DNA of 64,000 bases from JBGTFE01 sp036403235. GTDB taxonomy: Bacteria > Acidobacteriota > Blastocatellia > Pyrinomonadales > Pyrinomonadaceae. The notes beneath the pieces were generated by a model. That model was not told the origin of the DNA, made no database searches, and saw only the letters and a program-made list of their open reading frames with translations. The stretch is taken from assembly GCA_036403235.1 (NCBI GenBank), contig DASWRI010000067.1:62001-126000 (forward strand). Direction: 5' to 3'. How positions within the stretch are numbered: the stretch's first letter is position 1; each line of letters starts with the position of its first letter. Shown here piece after piece: positions 1-6,681 of the stretch. The translations under genes were made by a program, and so were the position numbers.

Positions 1-68
1 ATTTTTTTATTTTTAGATTTGTAAGGACAAGTATAAAATAATTTTCTTTATTCTAAATGATAATCTAG

Positions 69-560
69 TTATAGTGGGTTTAATAAAGGTTTTCCTGCCT
101 TTAGAACTCCGCTTTTAATTGTGTTTTCTAACTCGTAAGCCAACTTATCATTTTCAGTTTCTACAAAACGAAATGATAGATTTTGATGAATGTAATCTTT
201 AATCAATTTATCGAAATTTAGATTCCCATTAACTATTTCTGCAATTTCATTACTTGTGAGAATTGGTAAAACTAACTTATCTCCGACATAAACGCAAAAT
301 TGGTCTCCGCTTCTTCTTCCGCTTGCGTGAGCCTTTAATCTCGTAAACAAACCTCTAGCTCTTGAATTTGTGTTTCGATGCTCTACGATGGTCTCAGCAC
401 TCATTGAACGTCCTGACATTCCGACATAGATTAATTCTTGCTCTCTCCAAACTGTATAGACTCCCGCACAGATTTTTGGAACTTCTGACCATTCATTAAA
501 GGAATGAAGTTTTCCGTTTTCGAGAGTGTCCAAATAAGGAGCTAGTTTTGTGTTTTCCAT
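69..560 (-). CDS. GIY-YIG nuclease-fold protein
   Basis: This 163-residue protein has the signature of the GIY-YIG endonuclease fold: GVY at residues 33-35, IYVG at 44-47, a conserved arginine at 51 just after a Gly-x-Ser stretch, and a C-terminal acidic helix (about 141-147) followed by KPLLNP at 157-162. The domain fills nearly the whole protein, with no visible DNA-binding or UvrC-like partner domain. GIY-YIG proteins cut or repair DNA in homing, restriction and repair roles. Here it sits in an AT-rich mobile element, so an element-linked nuclease is a reasonable inference; the substrate is unknown. It is transcribed away from the rest of the element genes that follow. Confidence 0.75.
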   Translation of the reverse strand: MENTKLAPYLDTLENGKLHSFNEWSEVPKICAGVYTVWREQELIYVGMSGRSMSAETIVEHRNTNSRARGLFTRLKAHASGRRSGDQFCVYVGDKLVLPILTSNEIAEIVNGNLNFDKLIKDYIHQNLSFRFVETENDKLAYELENTIKSGVLKAGKPLLNPL

Positions 561-707
561 ACTTTCGGCATAATAAATCTTCCAACTTTAATAGTCTAGT
601 TTTTCGTCAAAAAGGCGCAAATAGCTATTGACTTTTTCCTGGTTTGTCCCTAGTGCGGGAATTTAACAATGTTTAACAATCTGGCCAGAATATGGCTTAA
701 AATTTGC

Positions 708-735
708 TTGCATTTTTTGGAGATTCGTGTATAAT
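708..735 (+). promoter_or_regulatory. Sigma-70-like promoter
   Basis: A TTGCAT box at 708-713 and a perfect TATAAT at 730-735 are separated by 16 bp. The predicted transcription start (about 741-743) coincides with the ATG at 742, so the following small gene would be translated from a leaderless mRNA if that ATG is used. Confidence 0.5.
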
Positions 736-741
736 AAAAGA

Positions 742-924
742 ATGGTAAATAACTTACTTCGCAGCTACTTAGAGAAAAAAATTGCAGTCCAAAACTGTAG
801 TGTTTCTGCGTGTGCGGAAGTAATCCAATTACCTGTTTATTCTGCTATTTTTACTCATCAATTTCTTCTTTCCAACAATCTGAAAAATCCTAATCGACCT
901 TGCCAAATCATCGTGTCTGAGTGA
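742..924 (+). CDS. Small hypothetical protein, possibly leaderless
   Basis: A 60-residue reading frame from ATG 742 (a GTG at 727 is in frame but lies inside the -10 region). The product has a basic N-terminal helix, three cysteines (about residues 18, 23 and 53 of the short form) and no recognisable family. No ribosome-binding site precedes the ATG. It is supported mainly by the strong promoter immediately upstream and could equally be a non-coding transcript start. I do not recognise it. Confidence 0.35.
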   Translation: MVNNLLRSYLEKKIAVQNCSVSACAEVIQLPVYSAIFTHQFLLSNNLKNPNRPCQIIVSE

Positions 925-1058
925 GACAGACCGTTGGTTGAAAAAGCAGGTGTGAGATTAAAAGTTAAAGAGTCTTTCAACTCTAATAGCTGAACTGTGT
1001 CTATTCAAAACAGCACTGATAATCACGCCTGACAACTTTAAATATGTGAGGTTAGGAG

Positions 1059-1547
1059 ATGTTAATAAAGGCTGTCATTGATGACGGTAGAAATGTGATT
1101 GCAACTAATTTGGAATCAATAAGAGTTGCGATTGAGTTAGATGTTAAAGAGTTGGTCGAAGATAGAAATGTCTTTCATTTATTTACGAGCCTTGAGGCTT
1201 GGTTTGACGTATTGCCTGATGGCTTTCCGCGCCACTGTGAACCGCGAAAAGACCAAGCGGAGAATATAGGCGGGTTCAGCTTTACAGAAGAATTAGATTT
1301 ATCTCGGCACTACGTTAAGAAGGCACTGAAAGAAATTTGTGCCCAATACGGTTCGGAAGAAGAATTTAACCAAGCCGAAGATAAGTTTAAAGGCAAGCTA
1401 TATTGCAGTGTTTATTGCGAGTCGGACAAGCACCGAACTTACTATTATCGCAATCACGCCTTATTTAGCGAGCTAAAGCGAATATGGCTTGAAGGTTTGG
1501 ATTCAGCGGTAGATGCGGAAAAGGTAGTTTTTAGTTTCGTAATTTAG
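1059..1547 (+). CDS. Hypothetical protein of the element
   Basis: A 162-residue acidic soluble protein without membrane segments or a signal peptide. It contains two cysteines in a short CSVYC pattern and a YYYRNH stretch, but no family is recognised. The purine-rich AGGAG directly abuts the ATG (1054-1058), which is too close for a normal ribosome site; an upstream in-frame ATG at 1044 is followed at once by a stop, so 1059 or the GTG thirteen codons in are the only choices. It lies ahead of the replication-type gene and may share a transcript with it, separated by a hairpin. Confidence 0.6.
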   Translation: MLIKAVIDDGRNVIATNLESIRVAIELDVKELVEDRNVFHLFTSLEAWFDVLPDGFPRHCEPRKDQAENIGGFSFTEELDLSRHYVKKALKEICAQYGSEEEFNQAEDKFKGKLYCSVYCESDKHRTYYYRNHALFSELKRIWLEGLDSAVDAEKVVFSFVI

Positions 1548-1561
1548 GAGTTTAATTAACC

Positions 1562-1603
1562 GTCTGAAAGGGCGTAGAGGGATTACTGCGCCTCTTTTCA
1601 GAC
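1562..1603. promoter_or_regulatory. Inverted repeat before the replication-type gene
   Basis: GTCTGAAA at 1562-1569 is repeated inverted as TTTCAGAC at 1596-1603, with further partial pairing inside (GGGCG against CGCC). It sits between two codirectional genes and immediately before the ribosome site at 1605-1610. It may be an operator, an attenuator or an mRNA hairpin. Confidence 0.45.
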
Positions 1604-1621
1604 TAGGGAGAAGTGTGTTTT

Positions 1622-2734
1622 ATGGCAGAAGAAAAGAACGGAAATCAGGACAAAGTTAAAAGAGTTATAGAAATGATTACAGGCGAAGAGGCAAAAGTTA
1701 TTGCCGTTCCAAGTGCGCTGATTCATTTTGTCGGTAGTAAAACGTCAAGAAATAAAACGTCAAAAGCTGTATTTCTCTCACAGCTTATTTATTGGTCGGA
1801 CAAGGGAGCAAGAAAAGACGGTTTTATCTTTAAAACTCATCGTGAATGGTATGAAGAAACAGGTCTAAGTTCAAATCAAATTTCTTCTTACACGAAAGAA
1901 TTTAAAGGATTGGACTTTATAGATACAAAGTTAAAGAAGGCTCACGGCTGTCCCACTATTCACTACCGACTTAAACTAGATGTTTTTATAGAATCGTTTG
2001 CTGAGTATATGCAGAATGGATTTGTAAATAACTCCAGAAACCAAGATGAAGAAACTGATGATTCTTTAACAGAGAATACAGCACAGAGTACAGCAGAAAA
2101 TTCTCTCTCTAATAAAATGGTAATTTCAAACGAAGAAAAGGAAAAAAGAGAAGAAAGTGGGAACGTAAAAGGAGCAGTATCTTCTTCTAACGGTAATACT
2201 GATTTTAATCAAAATTCCGCCCGCCCGAATCTTGAAGAAAAGATTCCGCTTCCCTCTGACTTTGTTCCGACTTTAGATAATCAATATCAAGCTGTTAGAG
2301 ATTTTCCTTATAAATCTCCTGCTTACATTACGCAGAAGTTTATTAAGCGTTATCAGGACAGAAAAGTAAAAATGACTGCTTCGGAATGGCAGGATAAATG
2401 GGTTGATTGGATTCTTACGGAACGTCCTATGCATTTATCTGACACAGAAATATTACGACAAGAAGGAAATACGATTTTAAATAAAGTCTGTGATGAAATT
2501 TTTCGTTTCACTTATAAATTAGAGAAGAAAGTTTTTCATCGTGATGAGATTGTTGAAGCGATAAAAGATTTTTACTGTGAGAATACGGTTGATGAGATTT
2601 TGAAATATTTGACTGATAGCAAGGATTTAGGACATAAAAATGATTATTATTTCAATTTGGCTGAATGTAATAGGTCTTCTGAATGGAAATCGGACGTTGC
2701 TAAGGAATGGAGAGAATTAGGTTTATTTAATTAA
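1622..2734 (+). CDS. Phage/plasmid replication-organiser-like protein
   Basis: About 370 residues. The N-terminal part (roughly residues 30-120) reads like the winged-helix domain of phage or plasmid replication initiators: a segment AVFLSQLIYWSDKG, then a basic KTHREWYEETGLSSNQ turn and a second helix, ending in an HYRL strand. A Ser/Thr/Asn/Glu-rich linker (about 145-215) follows, then a helical C-terminal domain of unknown role. ATG 1622 is chosen over GTG 1613 because AGGGAG at 1605-1610 is spaced 11 nt from the ATG but only 2 nt from the GTG. A strong hairpin terminator follows. No helicase loader or primase is next to it. Function in replication is inferred from similarity of pattern only. 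Confidence 0.6.
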   Translation: MAEEKNGNQDKVKRVIEMITGEEAKVIAVPSALIHFVGSKTSRNKTSKAVFLSQLIYWSDKGARKDGFIFKTHREWYEETGLSSNQISSYTKEFKGLDFIDTKLKKAHGCPTIHYRLKLDVFIESFAEYMQNGFVNNSRNQDEETDDSLTENTAQSTAENSLSNKMVISNEEKEKREESGNVKGAVSSSNGNTDFNQNSARPNLEEKIPLPSDFVPTLDNQYQAVRDFPYKSPAYITQKFIKRYQDRKVKMTASEWQDKWVDWILTERPMHLSDTEILRQEGNTILNKVCDEIFRFTYKLEKKVFHRDEIVEAIKDFYCENTVDEILKYLTDSKDLGHKNDYYFNLAECNRSSEWKSDVAKEWRELGLFN

Positions 2735-2767
2735 CGTAATCGGAAGTTACCTTTTTCCGATTTGCCG

Positions 2768-2801
2768 AAGTTTTACGCCCAGCTGGGCAGCAAAACTTTT
2801 T
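2768..2801 (+). terminator. Hairpin terminator after the replication-type gene
   Basis: AAGTTTT (2768-2774) pairs with AAAACTT (2792-2798) around a perfect 12-bp palindrome GCCCAGCTGGGC (2777-2788), followed by a short T run. It starts 33 nt after the stop codon. The A/T flanks would allow it to work in both directions. Confidence 0.65.
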
Positions 2802-3162
2802 ATAGCTCGCTGCTTGGCTACATTATATAAAAAATGAAAATGAAAAATAAAAGTAGCTTATACAAGCGAATAGTTATACAAAATCGGGAAAGACTTTATC
2901 AAATTCTGTGCAGCAAGTTATATCAGCCACAAATGTCAAAACATTTCGATATATTACGGTTTGTGTCTTCTACTTTCGCTTTTCTCTCCCGCTAGAATTT
3001 CTGCTTATACAATTCTTATTAGAAAAGAGGTAGTTATGACTTTTATTCTGGACATCAGACGCCGCGCATATTTGCTTTTTAAAGAGCTTTAAAGACGTTT
3101 TAATTCAAATCCTACTCAGACTATGGAAAGAGACTAAAGGCTCTTTAAAATGGATTTTCTAA
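2802..3162. other. AT-rich non-coding stretch
   Basis: No long reading frame is supported between the terminator and the lipoprotein gene. The only coding candidate is an 18-codon frame at 3036-3092, listed separately. The word CTCTTTAAA and its inverse AAAGAGCTTT recur around 3080-3150, but no clear repeat architecture is seen. Confidence 0.5.
3036..3092 (+). CDS. Possible 18-residue micropeptide
   Basis: ATG at 3036 follows a good AAGAGG ribosome site (3025-3030) with 5 nt spacing and runs for 18 codons to TAA. The peptide is short, basic in the middle (RRR) and hydrophobic at both ends. Nothing else supports translation, so this is a weak candidate; a leader peptide or chance are both possible. 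Confidence 0.25.
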   Translation: MTFILDIRRRAYLLFKEL

Positions 3163-3192
3163 AAAATAAAAAACCAAGATTTCTCTCGGTTT
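3159..3192 (-). terminator. Terminator of the lipoprotein gene
   Basis: Reading the minus strand, AAACCGAGA (3192-3184) pairs with TCTTGGTTT (3179-3171, one mismatch) and is followed by a long T-rich run (3170-3159). It lies about 80 nt after the stop of the minus-strand lipoprotein gene. Confidence 0.65.
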
Positions 3193-3270
3193 CTTTTCTT
3201 CCTTACTTTTTACTTTCGCTGATATTTAGCGTTTTCCCTCGATTTGCCAAATCTCTGTGAAAAACACATC

Positions 3271-3831
3271 TTACTTTGTCTCATTCATTAAAGTTGATGC
3301 TCGCTTAATATGCTCTTTAGCTGAGTTCCAAATAATTGATACACCTTCTTTTTTTATAATCACACCTTGTCCCTTTTTAATCTCGTCAGAATTAGGATAA
3401 GGACGCATTGGAATTTTATATCTTTTCATTAAATCTGCTCCTTCACGATTACAGGCAATTTCAAGAAAGTCTCTCACACTTGTATTCACGTTAGTTGTAT
3501 CAGGTTGTGTTTCACAGACGGAAATATTTGAATCTTCGCCCATCATATTCCACAGTTTTTTTGCATCCATAAAACTATCCATTGCTGACTTAGTTTCCTG
3601 CTTTAACTCACCATCGGGCATTTTTTCCATTGCCTGATTAACGGTTGATAAAGCATCAATCAGCATTTTTGAATACTCAATTTTATTTATGCCGACATCG
3701 GTAGCTGCATCTAATTTTTTCAATGCTCCGATTGCGTCTTCGGCAGATTTCCTCTGCTTATCGTTTAATCCGCCACAGGCTGAAATTAGAATTAACGCGA
3801 TGAGTAAAAAATAGAGTTTAGTATTTTTCAT
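3271..3831 (-). CDS. Hypothetical lipoprotein
   Basis: 186 residues starting with a short basic N-terminus, a hydrophobic core and a lipobox LISAC (residues 15-19), predicting cleavage before Cys19 and lipid anchoring. The next residues are Gly-Gly, not Asp, so outer-membrane sorting by E. coli rules is possible but untested here. The mature part is lysine/glutamate-rich and largely helical up to about residue 105, with two further cysteines (about 108 and 128) that might form a disulfide. The family is not recognised. It is the only gene in the middle of the element on this strand and has its own terminator. Exported lipoproteins on mobile elements can act in entry exclusion or surface modification, but nothing here shows that. 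Confidence 0.65.
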   Translation of the reverse strand: MKNTKLYFLLIALILISACGGLNDKQRKSAEDAIGALKKLDAATDVGINKIEYSKMLIDALSTVNQAMEKMPDGELKQETKSAMDSFMDAKKLWNMMGEDSNISVCETQPDTTNVNTSVRDFLEIACNREGADLMKRYKIPMRPYPNSDEIKKGQGVIIKKEGVSIIWNSAKEHIKRASTLMNETK

Positions 3832-3928
3832 ATTCGATTTTTGAATCTTGTCTTTTGAAGACTAAAAGTTTAATTTATCTTTAACTCAGCTATGCTAAGG
3901 GAAATTCCAATTTAGCCAATGAAGCTGA

Positions 3929-3995
3929 CCGTAAGTGGAAATAAAGAACTTACGGCAGAAGTTTTAGATAGCCAGATTCTACAGCCAAATGGCTG
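3929..3995. promoter_or_regulatory. Two hairpins upstream of the XRE gene
   Basis: CCGTAAGT (3929-3936) pairs perfectly with ACTTACGG (3948-3955); 26 nt later CAGCCA (3982-3987) pairs with TGGCTG (3990-3995). Both lie in the 5' region of the XRE regulator and could be operator half-sites or leader hairpins. Confidence 0.4.
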
Positions 3996-4047
3996 GATGG
4001 TCAAAAGATTTTTATCAATTTGTTTCCGATTTAGGAGTAAAACCTAG

Positions 4048-4308
4048 ATGGGAACAAAACGGCGACCAAGACCGCAAAGGCTTGCGGAAAAACTCTTGAA
4101 AATCAGAACTGATTTAGGGCTTTCTCAAGACGAATTAATTGAAAGGCTTGGATTAAAAGGGAGTCTTTTTAGTGCTACTGTTTCTCAATTTGAACGTGAT
4201 ATTCGAGAGCCGAATTATATTGTTTTACTTAAATATGCGCGACTTGCAGGTATTATCACAGATATTTTGATTGACGATGAACTGAATTTGCCTGACAAGC
4301 TGCAATAG
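4048..4308 (+). CDS. XRE-family helix-turn-helix regulator
   Basis: An 86-residue single-domain DNA-binding protein. Residues about 12-75 form a lambda-Cro/C1-type helix-turn-helix: LLKIRTDLGLSQDELIERLG then a second helix ending SQFERDIREPN, the usual family signature, followed by LLKYARLAGI. The very basic GTKRRPRP start is common in small element-borne XRE proteins. A ribosome site AGGAG at 4033-4037 is 10 nt before ATG 4048. A 42-codon frame (3919-4047) ends exactly at this ATG but lacks a ribosome site and is not called. It probably controls element genes; the hairpins upstream are candidate autoregulatory sites. Confidence 0.8.
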   Translation: MGTKRRPRPQRLAEKLLKIRTDLGLSQDELIERLGLKGSLFSATVSQFERDIREPNYIVLLKYARLAGIITDILIDDELNLPDKLQ

Positions 4309-4384
4309 TTAATTATTGGTTACATCCGTTTTCTATGACATATCTCTTGAAATACCCTATTATATATCTTATTACATATCTCGC

Positions 4385-4414
4385 TTGACAACACAACTAA
4401 TTTCCTTATATGAT
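4385..4414 (+). promoter_or_regulatory. Near-consensus sigma-70 promoter
   Basis: A perfect TTGACA at 4385-4390 is followed after 16 bp by TATATG (4407-4412), or after 18 bp by TATGAT (4409-4414). The ATG at 4410 lies inside this -10 box, so it cannot be the start codon of a transcript made here. This moves the start of the next gene to ATG 4425. Confidence 0.6.
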
Positions 4415-4424
4415 TCCTCTTAGT

Positions 4425-4937
4425 ATGAAAGAAGAGTTTATCAAAGAAAGTTTTGGTCGATTGAAAGAGTTGCGTATCGAAAGAGAGTCTTTAGATAATC
4501 AAAGACGAGCTATTTCTCAACAGCTAGATACTGTCGATAGAGCCTATTCATCTCTTGAACACTATTTAAGAATGGAACTGACTCTTAGCAATGACCAAAA
4601 AGGGCTTGAGGAACTTAGACAAATTCGAGAAGAGGAAATAGCAGAAATTGATTCAACTCAAGAAAATCTTGACACAACTTTACCTCAATTTACTGAAACC
4701 GAATTTAATAAAACTCAATTTTTGGTAAATCTAATATATAGAGTCAATAGCAAAGGCGTTACTTCTTCTGATTTATTTCAATTTACTCAAGAAACGGATA
4801 AAAGAAACGAATTTAAGTTACCCTATGTGCGTAGTGTTTTGAGTAGGCTAAACCAGAAGGGATTAGCCGAGAAAATTGACGATAAGTATTTTTTGACGGA
4901 CAAAGGAATAGAATATTGGCAGGACATTAATAAATAG
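4425..4937 (+). CDS. Coiled-coil plus winged-helix hypothetical protein
   Basis: 170 residues from ATG 4425. The first half (about 5-90) is a charged, heptad-patterned coiled coil rich in Glu, Arg and Leu. The second half (about 98-168) has the pattern of a winged helix: a helix starting FLVNLIYRV, a turn with SKGVTSSDLFQF, a recognition-like helix YVRSVLSRLNQKGL and a beta-hairpin KYFLTDKGIEYW. This is typical of MarR/PadR-like or replication/partition accessory proteins, but no family is assigned. The start was chosen because the upstream ATG at 4410 lies in the -10 promoter element; the mRNA would then be nearly leaderless. Confidence 0.6.
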   Translation: MKEEFIKESFGRLKELRIERESLDNQRRAISQQLDTVDRAYSSLEHYLRMELTLSNDQKGLEELRQIREEEIAEIDSTQENLDTTLPQFTETEFNKTQFLVNLIYRVNSKGVTSSDLFQFTQETDKRNEFKLPYVRSVLSRLNQKGLAEKIDDKYFLTDKGIEYWQDINK

Positions 4938-4984
4938 ATTTATAGAGTCGCACCTTTGCTTTTCTATTTATCACGTTTATACTT

Positions 4985-5082
4985 TTAGAATCAGTTCTAA
5001 GGCTTACTCCTTGCCTTTAAAGAGTTTGGCTTTTGATTAAGCCAAAACGGTTTAGAAAATGCTGACACACTCTCTAAACCGT
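4985..5082 (+). promoter_or_regulatory. Three consecutive leader hairpins
   Basis: Three perfect stems follow one another: TTAGAA/TTCTAA (4985-5000, 4-nt loop), TTTGGCTT/AAGCCAAA (5025-5046, 6-nt loop) and ACGGTTTAGA/TCTAAACCGT (5047-5082, 16-nt loop). The last ends 13 nt before a consensus ribosome site for a 30-residue frame. This looks like a structured 5' leader. Confidence 0.5.
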
Positions 5083-5108
5083 ATCCTTTAGAAAAGGAGG
5101 TTGTATCA

Positions 5109-5201
5109 ATGTTAACGCTGCGATACTCCAGATATAAAGTAAAAATCAAGATTAAAATCAAAGATTTTTCTTTTACGCTGGCAATTTCGATAACTGATTA
5201 G
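5109..5201 (+). CDS. 30-residue basic small protein
   Basis: ATG 5109 is preceded by a textbook AAAAGGAGG ribosome site (5092-5100) at 8 nt spacing. The frame runs 30 codons to TAG. The product is strongly basic in its first half, with alternating Lys/Ile-Val (residues 10-18), then a short hydrophobic stretch (FTLAISI). It is framed by three leader hairpins upstream and a rho-independent terminator 12 nt downstream, which is the layout of a dedicated small gene. It does not match a known toxin or leader peptide. It could be a type I toxin-like peptide, a leader peptide or a DNA-binding micropeptide. Confidence 0.5.
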   Translation: MLTLRYSRYKVKIKIKIKDFSFTLAISITD

Positions 5202-5212
5202 GTTATCAATAA

Positions 5213-5254
5213 CACGCTGAGTTTTTGCTACCAACAAAAACTTGGCGTTTTTTT
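5213..5254 (+). terminator. Rho-independent terminator after the small gene
   Basis: ACGCTGAGTTTTTG (5214-5227) pairs with CAAAAACTTGGCGT (5235-5248) with two internal mismatches and is followed by a seven-T run. It lies 12 nt after the stop of the 30-codon frame. Confidence 0.7.
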
Positions 5255-5659
5255 AAGAAATTTTGATTTCTCAAAACTGTTTTTCTGTGTGCGATGATTT
5301 ACGCTTTGTCAAGCTTGAAAACCATCTTTGAGATAATCTTGAGATTATCTCAATTTCAATTTTACACACTTTTTAAGAATTGTATAGCGTGAAGCTATAC
5401 TTATTCTACCTTATTAAGTATTGATTTCTACGTTTTATTGTCGTTTTTGTTTATTCTTATTCTACCGCTAACGTGATGCGCTAATTTGATTTTAATTTGC
5501 ATTCTTAGAACTACATTAACGTAAAATTTCTAATGTAAATAAAATTTACTCGATAATTTGCATTTTTATTTCACACTTAAAACATCATTAACGTAAAATA
5601 TTTGTTAGTTAATTTAATTTTCAAATATCATTCTCTGGTGAGAATACTTTATTATTGTC
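5255..5659. other. AT-rich palindrome and direct-repeat region
   Basis: No gene is supported over about 400 bases. It holds two perfect short hairpins, GAGATAATC/GATTATCTC (5330-5351) and GTATAGC/GCTATAC (5382-5400), a repeated TTATTCTACC word, and two direct repeats: AATTTGCATT at 5494 and 5555, and ATTAACGTAAAAT at 5516 and 5587. Such a layout next to a small DNA-binding protein suggests an origin, transfer origin or partition site, but this is inference. Confidence 0.4.
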
Positions 5660-5863
5660 TTATTTTTTTACTTTTGAAGGACTGTCTTTAGTATTGTTAT
5701 TTTTAACTTTCTTACTTGCTACACCTTTTTTTAATGGCTCTAGTCCGTGTAAAACGCGAGTTAAATTTGAGACTGACAAACCTTTAGTTGCTGCCTTACG
5801 CTCAATTTCTAAATTTTCTTCTTCCGTTAATAAAAACTGTTTTCTGATTAATTCCGTTGGCAT
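5660..5863 (-). CDS. Small ribbon-helix-helix-like DNA-binding protein
   Basis: 67 residues. The N-terminal part has the strand-helix-helix pattern of RHH (CopG/MobC-like) proteins: a short strand with FLLTEEENLEIERKA, a loop KGLSVS and a second helix SNLTRVLHG. The C-terminal third is lysine-rich. MobC/CopG-type proteins act as small repressors or mobilisation accessories. The strongest support for a repressor role is its own control region: two copies of a 14-bp palindrome overlap both this promoter and the divergent SWIM gene promoter. The sequence immediately downstream is the repeat-rich non-coding region. Confidence 0.6.
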   Translation of the reverse strand: MPTELIRKQFLLTEEENLEIERKAATKGLSVSNLTRVLHGLEPLKKGVASKKVKNNNTKDSPSKVKK

Positions 5864-5877
5864 AATAATTTGTAAAA

Positions 5878-5906
5878 ATTATATGAAATTTAGCTTAGTT
5901 ACGCAA
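5878..5906 (-). promoter_or_regulatory. Promoter of the RHH-like gene
   Basis: On the minus strand TTGCGT (5906-5901) and TATAAT (5883-5878) are separated by exactly 17 bp. The -35 box lies inside the left copy of the TAGTTACG palindrome. Confidence 0.6.
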
Positions 5907-5934
5907 CTATTGATTTGCACTAGTTACGTAACTA
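5896..5934. promoter_or_regulatory. Paired 14-bp palindromic operator
   Basis: TAGTTACGCAACTA (5896-5909) and TAGTTACGTAACTA (5921-5934) are two near-identical palindromes 25 bp apart. The left copy covers the -35 of the minus-strand promoter; the right copy fills the spacer of the plus-strand promoter. The pair also forms a larger inverted repeat with TAGCTTAGTT and AACTAAGCTA. This is the geometry of an operator shared by two divergent genes. Confidence 0.65.
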
Positions 5935-5943
5935 AGCTATAAT
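5915..5943 (+). promoter_or_regulatory. Promoter of the SWIM zinc-finger gene
   Basis: TTGCAC (5915-5920) and a perfect TATAAT (5938-5943) with exactly 17 bp between. The palindrome at 5921-5934 sits in the spacer, so binding there would block the polymerase. Confidence 0.65.
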
Positions 5944-5961
5944 TTATCTTGTAAGTCAGCA

Positions 5962-6264
5962 ATGGCAAATTCAAACAAAGGAAATTTCAAAATTATGTTC
6001 ATCTTAAAAGCAAAAACACAACTTGAAAAAGCAATCGCAAAAGCAAAAACGATTCGCCCGAAAGTAAAATTTAATTACTTCGGACAATATCGCGTCTCAG
6101 GCAGTAAAGGTGGTTATTACACTGTTACCTGCAAAAAATCTAATAACGGTTACAAAACGGTAGAATGCACCTGCAAAGGCGCAGAAAAGGGCTTGGTTTG
6201 CTATCACGCTGCGGCAGCTTTGAGTCTGCACGTTGGATTAGCAAGACAAAGACAATCAGCATAA
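5962..6264 (+). CDS. Small SWIM zinc-finger protein
   Basis: 100 residues. The C-terminal half contains a SWIM-type zinc motif, CxC-x9-CxH, seen as ECTCKG...VCYHAAAAL (about residues 70-87). Upstream are a lysine-rich helix (about 13-33) and a beta-rich part (YFGQYRVSGSKGGYYTV). SWIM fingers mediate DNA or protein binding in transposases, SWI2/SNF2 and recombination mediators; free-standing small versions are common on mobile elements and have no defined role. The ATG at 5962 is used because a promoter with start near 5950 lies directly upstream; ATG 5995 is an alternative. It is divergent from the RHH-like gene and shares its operator. Confidence 0.7.
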   Translation: MANSNKGNFKIMFILKAKTQLEKAIAKAKTIRPKVKFNYFGQYRVSGSKGGYYTVTCKKSNNGYKTVECTCKGAEKGLVCYHAAAALSLHVGLARQRQSA

Positions 6265-6271
6265 AAACGAA

Positions 6272-6304
6272 AGGCTTTCCTAAACCGCAAAGCTAGGAAA
6301 GCCT
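6272..6304. promoter_or_regulatory. Intergenic hairpin
   Basis: AGGCTTTCCTA (6272-6282) pairs perfectly with TAGGAAAGCCT (6294-6304). There is no T run after it, so an mRNA processing, stability or attenuation role between the two genes is more likely than full termination. Confidence 0.5.
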
Positions 6305-6342
6305 CTCTACACCATCAATTTAACAATTAAGGAAAAAAGACA

Positions 6343-6657
6343 ATGCGAATTAACGATACGACAACAACGACAAAACAACAAAATAAAGCCTTATTCACGT
6401 TAGGGCAAATATTTCTAACTGTTGGAGCTAAAAATGCGCTCCAAGAATCTAATCAAGAGGCTTTCGAGTTTTTATCTCGGCATCAGCAAGGCGACTGGGG
6501 CGAAGTTTGTAAAGATGATAAAAAGGAAAATGATTTCTCGGTGAAAAATAATTTCCGCATCTTATCAGCTTATAAAACTAGAGTAGGCGTTAAAATTTGG
6601 ATAATTACAGAAAGTGATAGAAGTTCAAGTTGCCTACTTCTACCCGAAGAGTATTAA
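6343..6657 (+). CDS. Conserved small protein of unknown function
   Basis: 104 residues, starting after an AAGGAA ribosome site (6331-6336). The pattern LGQIFLTVGAKNALQESNQ, a short QGDWGEV block, and the C-terminal LSAYKTRVGVKIWIITESDR with a terminal LLLPEEY match a small protein I recognise as widespread on plasmids, phage remnants and integrated elements. It is often mislabelled as a restriction-modification subunit; its function is unknown. It probably shares a transcript with the SWIM gene, with a hairpin between them, and is followed by a terminator. Confidence 0.7.
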   Translation: MRINDTTTTTKQQNKALFTLGQIFLTVGAKNALQESNQEAFEFLSRHQQGDWGEVCKDDKKENDFSVKNNFRILSAYKTRVGVKIWIITESDRSSSCLLLPEEY

Positions 6658-6681
6658 CTGTAAAATATATTTATAGCAGTA

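Noticed and set aside
3919..4047. A 42-codon frame ending at the XRE start codon
   Set aside because: No ribosome site, overlaps two perfect hairpins, and contains the ribosome site of the XRE gene; more likely leader sequence.
5655..5942. A plus-strand 95-codon frame over the RHH-like gene
   Set aside because: It is antisense to the RHH-like gene, covers the operator and promoters, and has no ribosome site.
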